Origin: Adineta vaga
Lineage: Eukaryota; Rotifera
Assembly (NCBI GenBank): GCA_021613535.1
Contig: CP075494.1
Coordinates: 4,030,001-4,094,000 of the forward strand
DNA length: 64,000 nucleotides
Direction: 5' to 3'
Under the pieces are notes generated by a model. The model searched no databases, was not told the origin of the DNA, and saw nothing but the letters and a program-made list of their open reading frames with translations. Made by a program: the position numbers and the translations under genes. Shown piece after piece: positions 35,661-47,823 of this stretch; position 1 is the stretch's first letter, and every line of letters begins with the position of its first letter.

Positions 35661-36449
35661 TGTAAAAAAATAATGTATCGAAAGTCAACGGCTTGACAAA
35701 TTTGAAGGTAATTTCGATAATAACGTAAATTGTCTATTTGTAAGCATCTATATTACATATATTTCTCTATGTATTTTTGTTTTACTTCATACGTAAAATA
35801 ATATGACTAGATGTTAATATTTGAGGATTAAATCGATATTTCATATACTGGTGAAAAAATGAAACCGAAACTTAGGTAAACATGTATAAGTATTATTCAT
35901 GTAAAAGAAATTGAATGGTACATGAGAAAATATAACGTTAGTCACTGGAATCCATGTGTAAATACTGATAAGAATGATAATCGTTTGAGACACATATTAA
36001 TTGTAATTACTATTCATTAGAAAATCTGATTCTTTGTGAAAAGAATGCATTTATAGTGAATATATATCCCGACAGATACGAACGATGCGCTCAACATACA
36101 TCTTTCTATAAGTGGTGAATATTTTACTGTTTACTTGTCCAATGTCTTTCCAAATCTTTGATGATGTTGAATATTTAATAGCCAATGAAAGTACTTTAAA
36201 TGACAGTGATAGAGAAACTGAACTGAAGATGAATGAGATGAGATTCTGTTAACAAATTAGATTTATAATTTCTTTTTCAACTTTTATTGACAACAACTCC
36301 ATCAGTGTTATACCATAATAGGAGCGCAAGTAATTCAAGGTACAAATATAGAAAAATAAGGATTGAACATTATAAAGTATTATTAGCTAGAGATATGGAA
36401 TACAGAAAAATAATGAGCGACAATGTAGAAGAAGTTTTTCGAACAATTT
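35661..36449. other. Intergenic, nothing recognised
   Basis: AT-rich spacer; a short plus-strand frame near 36287-36511 starts at TTG and overlaps the next gene's last exon, so I discount it. Confidence 0.5.
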
Positions 36450-39400
36450 TCAAGAAGTTGTGGAGTCTTCTCCAGATTTTTTATGATCCTTTTTTTGAGT
36501 TTCCACCGTGATTTCTGCTGACACACTGTCGAGATCATCTAATTTTGATGGGTTGTGCACTTCCAACTGCGCTCTAACTGATGGATTCTTATCACCAGTC
36601 GATGTCTTTGAATCTGAGTTAGGATTTGTAGTTGAATACGATGAATGTTCTTCTAATCTTGATACACCTTCATGTATATATGTCTCATTAGATAATGTTC
36701 CTGTTTTTACTGTTAGAGATGCATCATCTGTATAATGAGGTACACTAGGAAATGCTATATGGGGATGTATAAAAGTTGAATTCGTGTGTAGGGAATGACT
36801 CCACATAGCTCGTTGTAATTTTAAATAAAGCTTTTTTGCCCGATCTTTATCACCAGAAGGTGCAATAGATATCTTAATAGGTGTTATAGGTGGTCGAACA
36901 TTTGGTGTCCTTGCTGCTTGAAATGTAAAGTCCTATTAAACGATAATTTTATGATTTAAAGGGAGAAGACATATGAGGATCATTTTTTGGAACTAGTTTT
37001 AGTTTGATCGTAATTTTTTCTTTGTTCGATACAGAGTTCTACAAAGATCTGTTAGATCTAACTCAAGAATCAGATATTATCTCGAATAGCTCCTCATATC
37101 CTTACAAGAATTCTACATCGAATAAAGAATAAACTACGATCAAGTTAAAAAAAAACAGCCCAAAAAAAGGTTCCCTGTATGCCTTTGTTCTTACTAATCT
37201 CTTTGATGGAATTGGTCTAGCATCGGTAATATGACTTTTTGGATAGGCAACAACATGTACTTTGTATTGATCACCAGGAGCAAAACCTTGTACAGTATGG
37301 CGAAAATGATTAGATTTTATATTTTTTTTTTGTACAACATCATCGATAAGTAATTCGAAATGATCAATCAGATCAGATGCACTTGGTGGTTCAAGTGTAA
37401 TTGTTCCATGTAACGTATTCAAATATTGTAAATCAGCTGAAAGTTTTACTAGGTAATCATTATCATCTACAGGTTCGGATTCATCATTTCCAAAAACATA
37501 TGTTGGCCTAAAATGACTCTGATGTCAATATTTATCGAGAAAATACTTTAATACATGTATATCATTGACTATACTCAATCTAGAGAAATGTAATATAACA
37601 AGTAAACAAACCTGCTTGTCACAATCGAGCTTGATAACTTTTGATCATCCGTTGCATAAGCACGTAGAATCCGTAAACCACCACCTTTGTGAAAACATGC
37701 ACCTCTCCTTCGATCATAGAGCTAAATCATAAAAACTAAGTGTTTTCTTTTGTTTCTTTTCTCAATATTTACATGAACATTATTATTATGTTGTGTGGGA
37801 AGAGTACCATCTGATGTATAATAAATCCTAGCATTTCGATGATTCGGACAATCTAAATGTATTTCTGTATCAATTGGAGTTACAGGATCAATTTCTTCAA
37901 TAATAACAGGTACTTCAACTTGTCTTTCTATTTGCATACGAAAAAAAAAGAGAATAAAAAGTTTATTTTTATCGAGAAGTTTTACTTTGAATGGTACCCG
38001 CTGAAACAACACATACAGTTGCTATACCACGAAAACGATCAGAATGAAAAGTATGTCTTCCTGTTTGATCAAATGTATGTAAATCAAAAACATCTTCGAT
38101 ATAATCAACAAAATCTCCATCAATTGAAATCGTCTAAAATTTCAATGCATTAGAACTGATTCGAAAGGAACAAACGAGATCATTACTGAACTATCTCTGC
38201 TATCAGTTTCAATTGACCGTTGATAACTTCGTGGATTTGGTTCCCGATCAGCTAAGACCCATGACACAGTCTCATCCTATTTTTTCGTAACAGTAATAAG
38301 ATATTTTTCCAAGAAAATCGTCTACCTGTGCAACGTATAACGTATGCGGAAAGACTCGGTTATTCGCTATAGTAAAGTAATTTTCCCGGAAGATAGGATC
38401 AATGATAACCGTTGATATAAGTAGATCCTTTTAAAATAAATTTGAATGACATAAAATATTCGTTTTTTTTTAAATTTACTTGAAATGAACCGATAGTTGT
38501 TTCGAAATCTAAATCATAAAAAAAATGTGTTTTTTTTCAAGTATTTATTGATTGGTATTTGTTTACCTGGATTAGCAAAGAACGATGCTCCAATTGGAAG
38601 CTCTTTACAATAGATAGCCAAGCATTTTCGAAGTCTTCCTCGTTCAGCTTTACTATGAATGGATGTTAAACCTTCGAATGAGATATTTGTAGGTATTCGT
38701 ATAACACCATGAGAAATCGTTCTGTCAAATTTCCAAATAACAAAATCATTTCTATTCTTTGTTATTGTCATGTTTGAATAGAAATTTCCTTTTTCTATAG
38801 ATTGACAATGAAAAGTCGTTTCAGGTAGAACAACTATTGTAAATGGACATGTTGACGATGTCCGTGTGTTTGAAGTTTGAATATCAGTTGAAAAATAGAA
38901 AACACCAACGTTTGAAAATGTTTCCATATACTGTTTGGTATTCTTTCGTTGAGAATGAAATAATCTTCGTTCTGGATTCAATCGATTTCCATGTTTATCA
39001 ATTTGATAAATTCTACCATTTCTTCTTGTTGACGATGAATGAAATAGGACTCGATCATGACGATTGATTTTTAAGATTCTTGGCTGAAAGAGATTTGCTT
39101 CCGTATAACTAACACGATGAGTCTAAATTTGAGAAAAAGAAAGATTTAATTTTTCAAAAAAAAACAACGAGAAGTTATTCTTACATGACTACCATTTTGC
39201 ACAATAGCACTTATAAGAGAATAATCAGGATTATTCGAATAAGAAAAATTGTAGAAACCATATTGAGGAATATTGAAAAGAAATATTTCACACGAATGAA
39301 AATGATAACGAAAGAATGGTTCGATCTTTTTGCATTGATGTTGAGCTAAAAATAAATTCTATTTTTATAAACTATATTCGTACAAACAAAACGTAACATC

Positions 39401-41696
39401 TTGAGATATGAAATTATATTCTCATTTGAGAATATACTTACCACAATCAAATATATAAGGTAGATCACTTGTTACAGCTGGCAGTCGTGATGTCTTTGAA
39501 TCCTTAGCTATAAATACAGGTTGATCTTTTGGTTGATTTGCATCCCAATTGAACTGAATAAAATCTCTTGTATTCATTTCACAAACTAGAAATTTAAAAT
39601 AAATATTTCTTTTCATTTGAATTTTACTTACTTAATTCATCGTTAAAAAGTTTTAATTTATGAATAGTCTGCTTTGGCTCGACAATGATTGTTCCAATTT
39701 CACCACTAGCAGTTCTAAAACAAAATGCACCTATTTCTTTGAATTGATGACAGACATAACCACGATGTGTTGCTCCTCTTGGCCATGAAAAATATTGTTC
39801 ACCATTTCGAAGCTAAATAATTAAGAAAACTATGATTTCAAACTTTGTTTTCCTGTTTTAAAATACAAACTTCAATGACTTGTTCTTCATCATCATCCTT
39901 ATCATCATCAATATGAAATGGTTCAATTTGTACAATCGATTGTTTATTTGTAGTATCCCATTCAAATATAACCCATTCATCTTGTTCAATAGTAAGAAAA
40001 TTTGGTCGAATATCATAATCAGTTATACTAACATATTTTCTGTTATATGTATTATTAACAACACAAACAGTTATATCATGTATTTGATTTGTGTCAGTTA
40101 AACGAAATAGATATGACATACCATATTCATTGAATGTTTTTCGATATTTTCTTCTTGATGATGATGTTTTATTCAATGTTGGAGGAATTGTATAAAGACC
40201 AGCAGATATTGGACAATATTTTTTCTCTTCAATCTGATAACCAGTTTCATGTTCTGTTGACCAATCGAGTTCAATTGTATCACCTTTATATAGATGAGTT
40301 AGTTGATTTGTTTCTTCTTTTGTCAAAGAAATTTTTGTTTGACGTTTAGTCATTTTAAGATGATTTAATTCACAATATTTTTCTGGACATATAGGATCTT
40401 CTAAGATTGAATCACGTTGTGATGATCGAATTACACAGAAGTATAAATCAATTTCAGATTGATCTGGAGGAAGTTCGATCGAAAGTGGCAATAGTCTGTC
40501 TTTTTCTGGAGTACGATTTGTTATATCAAATAATGCATAACCATTTTTTATTCGATAATAATTATCATGCTCTTTGCAACATAGCCCTATTTCCAAATTT
40601 CAGAATTATGATTAAGTTTCATTTGATTTGTAGTCGAACTATAGCATTCACTATTATCCAATTTGTATTAAAAAGAGGAGAAATTGGACCATAGTGAATA
40701 TTATATTTCGACTGAATCAAATGGAATTTTACCAGAACTCTGATATTTTGAAGTAGGACGACTCTTGCACTCTTTGTAGACTTGAATTATATCGTGTTTC
40801 TTGTTTCCTTTTATTTCAAATAGAATAACATCACCGCATTGGACATAGATTGGTGGTCTGTGGATAAGTGGATCAGTAGTTATTTTAATAACATGTATTC
40901 GTTGTTCATTTTTAGTAATATTTCTAAGGCTGGGAAGTCCTTTCGGTATCAGGACATTGGAAACTAAATAATGGTAAAAAAAACAACTATTAATAGTGAA
41001 AACTCAATGTTTAGTCATTTAAAATTTTGTATGCTCATTAATCTGATTGAGACCTTAATGTGAAAGAAATTTTAGATCACAGTATAAAATTTTGATTTTA
41101 TCATGAGAATAGAGTACATTCATCTATGTTCTACTCAGTATCCGGAGATGCCATCAACCTCGGAATTACTCGGAAGCATCTTTCTACCTTTTCTTAGTTG
41201 ATAGTTTACTTTCTGATTTATCTGAAACAAAAATCAATCGAACCATCCTCACCCTGTTCATTGGTTATTATTTGTTGTGTACTATCATTTGAAGTTCCAT
41301 CACATAAAGGAACTGGAATTGGAATTGGAATAAATGCACCAATACCCATATCACCAGTATACTAGTAACAGTTATGGACACGTTTTCTATATTTAAAGAC
41401 AAAAACAAAAATATTATCTTGGAGAGTGTGGGTTATCAGAAATCCCTGTGATAATATACTTTTCTCCATTATTTCGATGCTTTTATAATAAGGAAACGTG
41501 AATCTTTTAGCATAGTGAGATTCTCTTCACATATAAGTATCAAAATCATGAAGAAAATCAGTCATTCTTATTAATATGTTATCAATGAGCGCGATGATAA
41601 TATTATTTTTTGGTACTCACGAGGATTAAAGCTTGTTGTAGTCGTTCGATCACAAGAGCTGGATCGTTATTAATATATTGTAGACTTATGAATAAT
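36450..41696 (-). CDS. Large cupredoxin/FN3-type multidomain protein, 5' end missing
   Basis: Sixteen exons can be chained in phase: 41621-41696, 41253-41361, 40733-40963, 39871-40586, 39632-39812, 39442-39585, 39185-39345, 38567-39122, 38480-38508, 38326-38427, 38187-38276, 37998-38133, 37773-37927, 37612-37721, 37195-37507, 36450-36932, giving about 1197 residues. Parts in order: FIPIPIPVPLC segment; a cupredoxin-like strand set (YVQCGDVILFEIKG...HDIIQV); more sandwich domains, one with EWVIFEWDTTNK and then RGATHRGYVCHQFKEIGAFC-F; FIQFNWDANQ; a domain with RNARIYYTSDGTLPT (chitobiase C-terminal-like); an FN3-like domain (LIDHFELLIDDVV...YKVHVVAYP); a Ser/Thr-rich tail. Copper ligands cannot be assigned with certainty. 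At least one earlier exon is missing, since the first exon enters in phase 2. I know no standard name for this architecture. Confidence 0.6.
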
Positions 41697-43090
41697 CTAA
41701 AATAACATCAAGAGAGTGAGATAAAAGTGCTGATTCACTTTTAGTTCCGCGATAAACAGAGTTTCTATTATCTTATATACATCCTTGGAAAAATTTCGCA
41801 AGTTCCGATCGATTCTCAGACCTTTTCATGGATTAATTGAGGGAAGCTTCAAGCGATTGAACGATTTAAGCGTCGATAAATAGAAACTTTTCATCCTTTT
41901 ATCACGATTATAATATAGTTGCTTGTGTACTGAGAGAACAAAAAACATTAATTCAACATACAACCATTGATCAAGACGCGGATGATGATGTTATGTCACA
42001 CATATACTATTATGTTAATGATGAGTTTTGTGATTTGTGGAGAGAATATACACGGCGTGAGATGTGAAAATTTCTCTTCTCAGTGAACAAGGTAAGCTAA
42101 TGAGAACATATATTTTCAAGTTGTTTGCTTCAATAGAAATGTTTTAATGTATTTATGCATCTAGCCTTCTGTTTCTTCTCAGTCTTAACAACAGCAGAAG
42201 AGAAAAGAAAAAATCTTGTGCATTTTATTAACTTTACGTTACTATGCATAATAAGTATAGAAGTGTAACTTTGAATTTCTAATAACAATTGTTTGAAAGT
42301 AACATAAATGTGAAATTCGTTGCGAAGAGAAATTATGTAAAGCGCATAAAAAAATCAACAAAATTCTGTTTCTTTAACCACTGGATCTTCATCACTACTG
42401 ATTTGATCGATGATCATTATTGTTTGACTTCTCTATATTGTTTCTTTATTTAATAGTGAAAAAAAAACTACCTCGTAAAGTCTTTCCTAGTACAAATATC
42501 AGAATATATATCAAAGCAATATTGTACAACGCAAAATATATATATTTGTTGGACATAAAATGAATTATAAAACTCCTAAATTCAGATTATTTTATGAGGA
42601 TAATAAAGATCAAGCAGACTAAAAAGAAAAAGTTTTGATTCGCATTTCACATACATAAATATATAGAAACGAAATAATTTATTTTTTGAAGGTCGGTTAC
42701 TTGTGTACTTTGCTAGGTTTCAGTGAATGCTGTCATGATTTGTCACAGTATTAATAAGACAAGAATTTGTAGACTTTTGAACACAGAAACATATACTTAA
42801 GGTAAAGTATAGCAACTCAACAGTAGACAGAAATTGTATATGTAAGATTCACATATATTTCGTGTATGAAATTCGACTGGGTTAGAGAATATGCTAAAAG
42901 TGAACCAGAATTTACAGTATAGCGTCTGTTAACTTCAAGTCGTTGAATTCCTCGACGTTTCAAACAAAGTTATCATCATTTTAGGAATAGAGTCGAAATA
43001 ATCTTAAAATGTGTTTCTTTTTGTATTAAAAAAGGAGACTTCATATGAAAAAAAAAGTTTTCAATCAAAACAATAGGTATCATTGATCTC
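41697..43090. other. Presumed 5' region of the large gene, otherwise empty
   Basis: Should hold the missing first exon(s) of the minus-strand multidomain gene, but no signal peptide with a fitting donor was found. The rest is AT-rich without frames. Confidence 0.4.
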
Positions 43091-44920
43091 CTAGATAGGC
43101 CGCAGTCCGCCTGGAGATACAATCTTAAGGACTGGCAGAGGATGTAGATTTTGAATTGTTTCAGTGGGTTCGAAGACAGGGACGCTACGTGGACATATAA
43201 TAGGCCAATATTTATGTACCAAAAATATAATGAAACCTGCTGCTGCAGTAAAAAGGACTGAACCAACAACAATTCCAGCAATCATTCCAGGATTTGGTGG
43301 TTCAGTTACGATGACTAATACTGTCAAAGCAGTGGTTGTAGTCGTAGTCGTAGTTGTCGTCGCAGTTGTTGTTGTAGCACTAGTTGTGGTACTTGTTGTC
43401 GATGTTGTAGAAGTACTTGTTGTTGAGGTGGTTGATGTTGTGCTGGTTGTAGAAGTAGTAGTGGTAGTCGTAGTAGTTGCCGATGTCGTACTTGTAGACG
43501 ATGAAGACGAAGTTGACGTACTTGTTGATGATGAAGTTGATGTGGAACTTGTGCTGGTAGTAGTACTTGTTGCAGAAGTTGATGACGTAGTTGAAGTACT
43601 TGTCGTCGTAGTGCTAGTACTTGTCGATGTACTCGTAGTGCTTGTTGATGAAGTGCTAGTACTTGTGGTGCTAGTTGATGAGGAACTAGTGCTGGTCGAT
43701 GTGGTTGCAGTACTGGTTGTTGTGGTACTTGTGGATGTGCTAGTACTCGACGTGGTTGCAGTACTTGTCGATGTACTGGTAGTACTTGTGGAAGTAGTCG
43801 ACGTGGTACTTGTAGTTGTTGTTGTTGCTATTTTGTAAAAATAATATAAAGATATGATGATGTCGTCAGAAAAACTTCGATATAAAATCTAATTTCTATT
43901 GAAAGAAGCATCAATTCTGTGTTTACACAAATCTGAACTCAAAGAATTATCAACATTTGGATAGCATTTCTAAGGATGTGAGTATGTAGAAGGAAATTAC
44001 ATCTAAATATTCGAATCAAGAGTTCTTCAATGAGGTGGAAATATCTGGTATTAAATATATAGATAGAAGTTTCTTAGATAACATCTGATTTTTTTTTCTA
44101 TTAAGTATATATAAAGGTCGTCTTATGTGCAAAGCAATTGACATAATCTCTAGACAAAATAGGTATTGTCTCATAGAATTAATGAAATAAAACATATGAA
44201 ATCAAATGGTTTGAAACCACATTGATACCAAATAATCATTCTATAAGGTGTTATAACATGCTTTTCTTTGACCTATTTTGTAGTAAACAATATGAGTGAG
44301 ATGTTCATCTGTTTAGTCTTTCACACATAAACACTCGACAATGAAGAACTTTAAAAAGTAAATAGTGCTAGTATGTCCCAATGGATGAAGCCCGAAGGGT
44401 ATCTTAAGATCTATCGGTTCTACTCAGATATCTGGACATTAATTATTGCCTCATTACATAGTCATTTTCGCAAAGAAGGTTTTCTTTTGCATATATTAAC
44501 ACATAAATATATTCGGTATAAAATTCTTACTTGTTGTCGTTGTTGGACATGTACAGTTACAACCAGTGAGAGTAGTACATATTCCTGGATCTACTTGACG
44601 CTTGAAACGATTATGAACTTCATCATCCTTAGGTGGTTCGTCGTATAGATTTTCTATATATGAATAATACAAACATTGTGAAAACCTTTCGAATATTTGT
44701 AAACATACTATTTTCGGTCAACGTATAACTACGAGTACCAATAGTGAATATTAAAATCCATACTACGAGTTGGAAAACATCCTATTTTAAAAAACAAATA
44801 TGAGACCATTGTTGTTACGCACATTTGTAATCTTATGCGACCATCTTCTAACTCATCGTTGAGTAACCATCCATTCTCTTTTCGCATGAAAGAAATATAT
44901 TAAAATTTACTACTTACCAT
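43091..44920 (-). CDS. Mucin-like single-pass membrane protein
   Basis: Model complement(join(43091..43827, 44531..44653, 44709..44781, 44918..44920)), 311 residues. Exon 1 contributes only the ATG, followed directly by GTAAGT. Exon 2 supplies the signal peptide (DVFQLVVWILIFTIG). Exon 3 holds a furin-type site (RFKRQ) and a Cys cluster (CTTLTGCNCTC). Exon 4 is about 165 residues almost purely of Ser, Thr and Ala, then a TM segment (GIVVGSVLFTAAAGFIIFLV) and a 40-residue cytosolic tail. The Ser/Thr block would be densely O-glycosylated, giving a cell-surface or cuticle mucin. The large intron (43828-44530, 703 bp) is unusual here and could hide a further exon. Confidence 0.65.
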
Positions 44921-45041
44921 TCTGACTTAGTTGCACAATCTATATATAGACAATTTCGTGGTCAGTTATACTGAGATTGTCTTTTTACAATTCAGTGAAT
45001 GACTTAAACTTATTTAACTATTCCAATAAACCGTCTCGTCA

Positions 45042-45350
45042 ATGCGTCTCTACCATACACTTCATCTGACGGTCGTTCTCTTCTATAATTTACATAAGTT
45101 CACTATTTTTCATTGTAATTCACTTTCTTCGATCACATTTCAACGTGAAGCAACAACAATCGATTCGACTAATTTTAATGAAATTCAACCAATGCAAAAA
45201 AATACTTTCTTCTGTTTCTCTACCATCTCTTTCTTTCTTTGCTGTCTTCTATTTGATTGTTGTTATTATTGTCGTTGCCGTCCTTGTAGCAAAAGCAGCG
45301 TCGTCAACGTCGTAGTAACTGGCAAAAAGCAGTTTTTCAATAAGCAATGA
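45042..45350 (+). CDS. Hypothetical small membrane or secreted protein
   Basis: 102 codons from an ATG; hydrophobic N-terminus and a second hydrophobic Cys-rich stretch (FFLCCLLFDCCYYCRCRPC). It diverges from the mucin-like gene, whose start codon is about 120 bp away. No homology recognised; it could be a chance frame in the shared promoter region. Confidence 0.2.
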   Translation: MRLYHTLHLTVVLFYNLHKFTIFHCNSLSSITFQREATTIDSTNFNEIQPMQKNTFFCFSTISFFLCCLLFDCCYYCRCRPCSKSSVVNVVVTGKKQFFNKQ

Positions 45351-46711
45351 TACCTCGAAATCACTTACGTATGATCGTAGCTATGATATTCGTAACAACT
45401 ACAACATAGAAACAAAATTTTCTCAATATGTTATGACTGTGATTTCTCGAGCGGGTAGTAAATAGATTTCCTCGACGTCCTTTCACTCTTTGTGTAGCAA
45501 CCTTTTACGAATAGAACTTATCTTTTTCCTTCGAAGCTTTCGAACTCTAGAACGGTTGAAACACTGTTTTCAAGGAAAGTTCGTAGATGGTCTAAAAACA
45601 GTAAAGGTTATATTTATTAAAGATGTGATTGCACTGAGGGCTTACTTTCTCGTTATTCTTGAAATTCTCTGTCGAGATCAATATGTACAGTCATATCGTT
45701 AGTGAAATCTTCGTCAATCTTTTCTACATTCGGTAGTTTGAATAAATAAATCGAAATAATTCTTAGACATAGGATTTTTGGTGAGAATAATAACATTTCT
45801 ATTCTTAATTAGAATATGTGATTTAAATTATATGAAAAATAAATAAATCTTTTTAAACATAATTTAGATTATATTCTTTAAAATAACAGCAAATAGTTTT
45901 TTAGTTAATGATCTCCAATTCATCGTCCTTGAGATGACGTGTCGTGCAATTAAATCGATAAATTACATGATTAATAATTATAACAGTACTAACAATAATG
46001 AAGTCGGTAATTTCATGAATAATTCGTAGGATTCTTTTTTGAAATATGTATATTTGATACGTCCACATAGTTTCTATTATTCAATGCTCTCGAACATAAG
46101 TATGATTTACCTCTAGTCGATGTAAAACTTCCTATGATAGCTGTATTCATTCTTGCAACATGTTCTATTCTAAACGTAAGTAAGATTCCTGTCTCTAAAC
46201 CTCGAAACCCACACCCACCCAAGTTATGATGATGCGAAAATTTTGTTTGTCTCCTGTACTATACACTTCAGAATTTCTTTTCTTTTCTTTCCAATTCAGC
46301 GAACGCTGGTTACAAGTTCGTTGCATAGATTTAAATTAAAAATAGAAAAAAAAATACTCCTGCTATGAGAATTTTACCGTTCTCTGTTTACTTTCACTTA
46401 AATTGTGTTGATTTGGATTTTTCATCGTTATGACGAGCAAACAAAACTCTGGTTTGTACGCACAATACATCCAACGCAACTAAATCTTCATGACAACAAA
46501 AAATATCTAGTTTAATTCGAGAGAGAATCAAATTCGTTATCTTAAATAACGTCTAACGAAAAGCTGCAATTAATATTTTCTACCATATTACGGGTGTGTG
46601 TACATCTGTTTCTCATCCACATCCTCAATTTCGATATTTTTGCTTATTTTCCAGATATATTTCTGTTCCATACAGTTATTTAGCATTGTTATTTTTCACT
46701 TTGAATCAAAA
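45351..46711. other. Intergenic, nothing recognised
   Basis: AT-rich; several short frames on both strands start at non-ATG codons and lack family features. Confidence 0.5.
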
Positions 46712-47364
46712 ATGACCAAGACTACAATTTGGATGAAAATAAATATGCGCGGATCGAAAAAGACTCTACCCAAGCCAGATCCTACCCCTTATGCTCGGAA
46801 AGGTAAAGTAAATCAGTTAATCAATGGAGCTTAGGTAGAATCTAGAATCCTTCTTGGAAGAGTGTATCTCCTAAAACGCCGGACATACATCGACGATTAA
46901 ACATTCATCTTCAAAATGCGAGAGCGACAGTTCACTATTACTACTAGATAAGTATAGCTAGATGAATGTTGAAAAATATATTTCCACCCTAGTAAAATGA
47001 TCTGTTGATTTGAAATGACACAAATAACTGTACATTTGATTTAGAAGATCCTATAAGAGAACCCAAGGAAAAGAAAGTTCAGCAATGTGGTGGTAATGCT
47101 TGTCCTCAATGTTACAAGTGTATGGATTGGACTTATAATGGTGATTTTCTAAATGATTTTAAGTGTCTTCAAGAAGAAGACATAGGTGGTCAAATAGTTG
47201 ACAAGATCTTTTGGCATCGTCGTCCTTATGCAACATGTTGTTATCACTCTGGATTTGTACATTTGCTTTCCTATAATCATACTTATCACTCACAATTTTG
47301 TGTTTATCGCGGTTCTCCTAATTGCTATTATTGTGCTGTGTGCACTTGTGATAAACAAAAATAA
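46712..47364 (+). CDS. Small Cys-rich protein, copy A
   Basis: Model join(46712..46802, 47045..47364), 136 residues, with a 242-bp intron in phase 1. Exon 1 encodes a short basic N-terminus (MTKTTIWMKINMRGSKKT). Exon 2 encodes QCGGNACPQCYKCMDWTYNG, then KIFWHRRPYATCCYHSG and FCVYRGSPNCYYCAVCTC. The Cys spacing of the CGGNACPxCxKC block, together with the later Cys and His residues, suggests a zinc-binding or disulfide domain. A paralog (53798-54322, minus) has the same two-exon structure, the same phase and the same Cys block. I do not recognise the family. There is no signal peptide in exon 1, which favours an intracellular zinc-type fold, though an upstream start is possible. Confidence 0.6.
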
Positions 47365-47823
47365 AAGAACATAAATAGTCTTGCCTGAAATTATCTTGTA
47401 ATCTATGATTTTTCAGGGTGTGTATCTAAGCATGTGCATTTCTCTTTCCTGATAGGATAGAAGATACTATCTAAATTTCGTCATGGCAGTATTCAAAATA
47501 TGTTATAACTAACACGTCGAGATAATATTTATTTGATCTCGGTATGAAATGAAATAGACTGATTTGTTATACACTATGTTATTAGGTTCTAGCTATTGAA
47601 AAGATAGTTCTCGATTGCATTAAATCACTTGCTTAGTATTTATTATATTATTTTTAGATAAATAAATTTTCTTTATTTCAGATTTATCATGACATAACGA
47701 ATGAACGAGCAAGTTTAATTAATTGATATTATCTTAATATTTTCTTTTACAAAATGACAGCTCTTTTTGTTTTATTCAATAAATTCGTATACTTCAACTG
47801 AGATTTAACTGAAAAGAAAAGGA
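47365..47823. other. Convergent 3' region, nothing recognised
   Basis: Spacer between two converging genes; AT-rich and without frames. Confidence 0.5.

Noticed and set aside
43164-43838. Long plus-strand frame rich in Val, Asp and Leu
   Set aside because: It is the antisense of the Ser/Thr block of the mucin-like gene; the sense strand has signal peptide, TM segment and matching splice sites.
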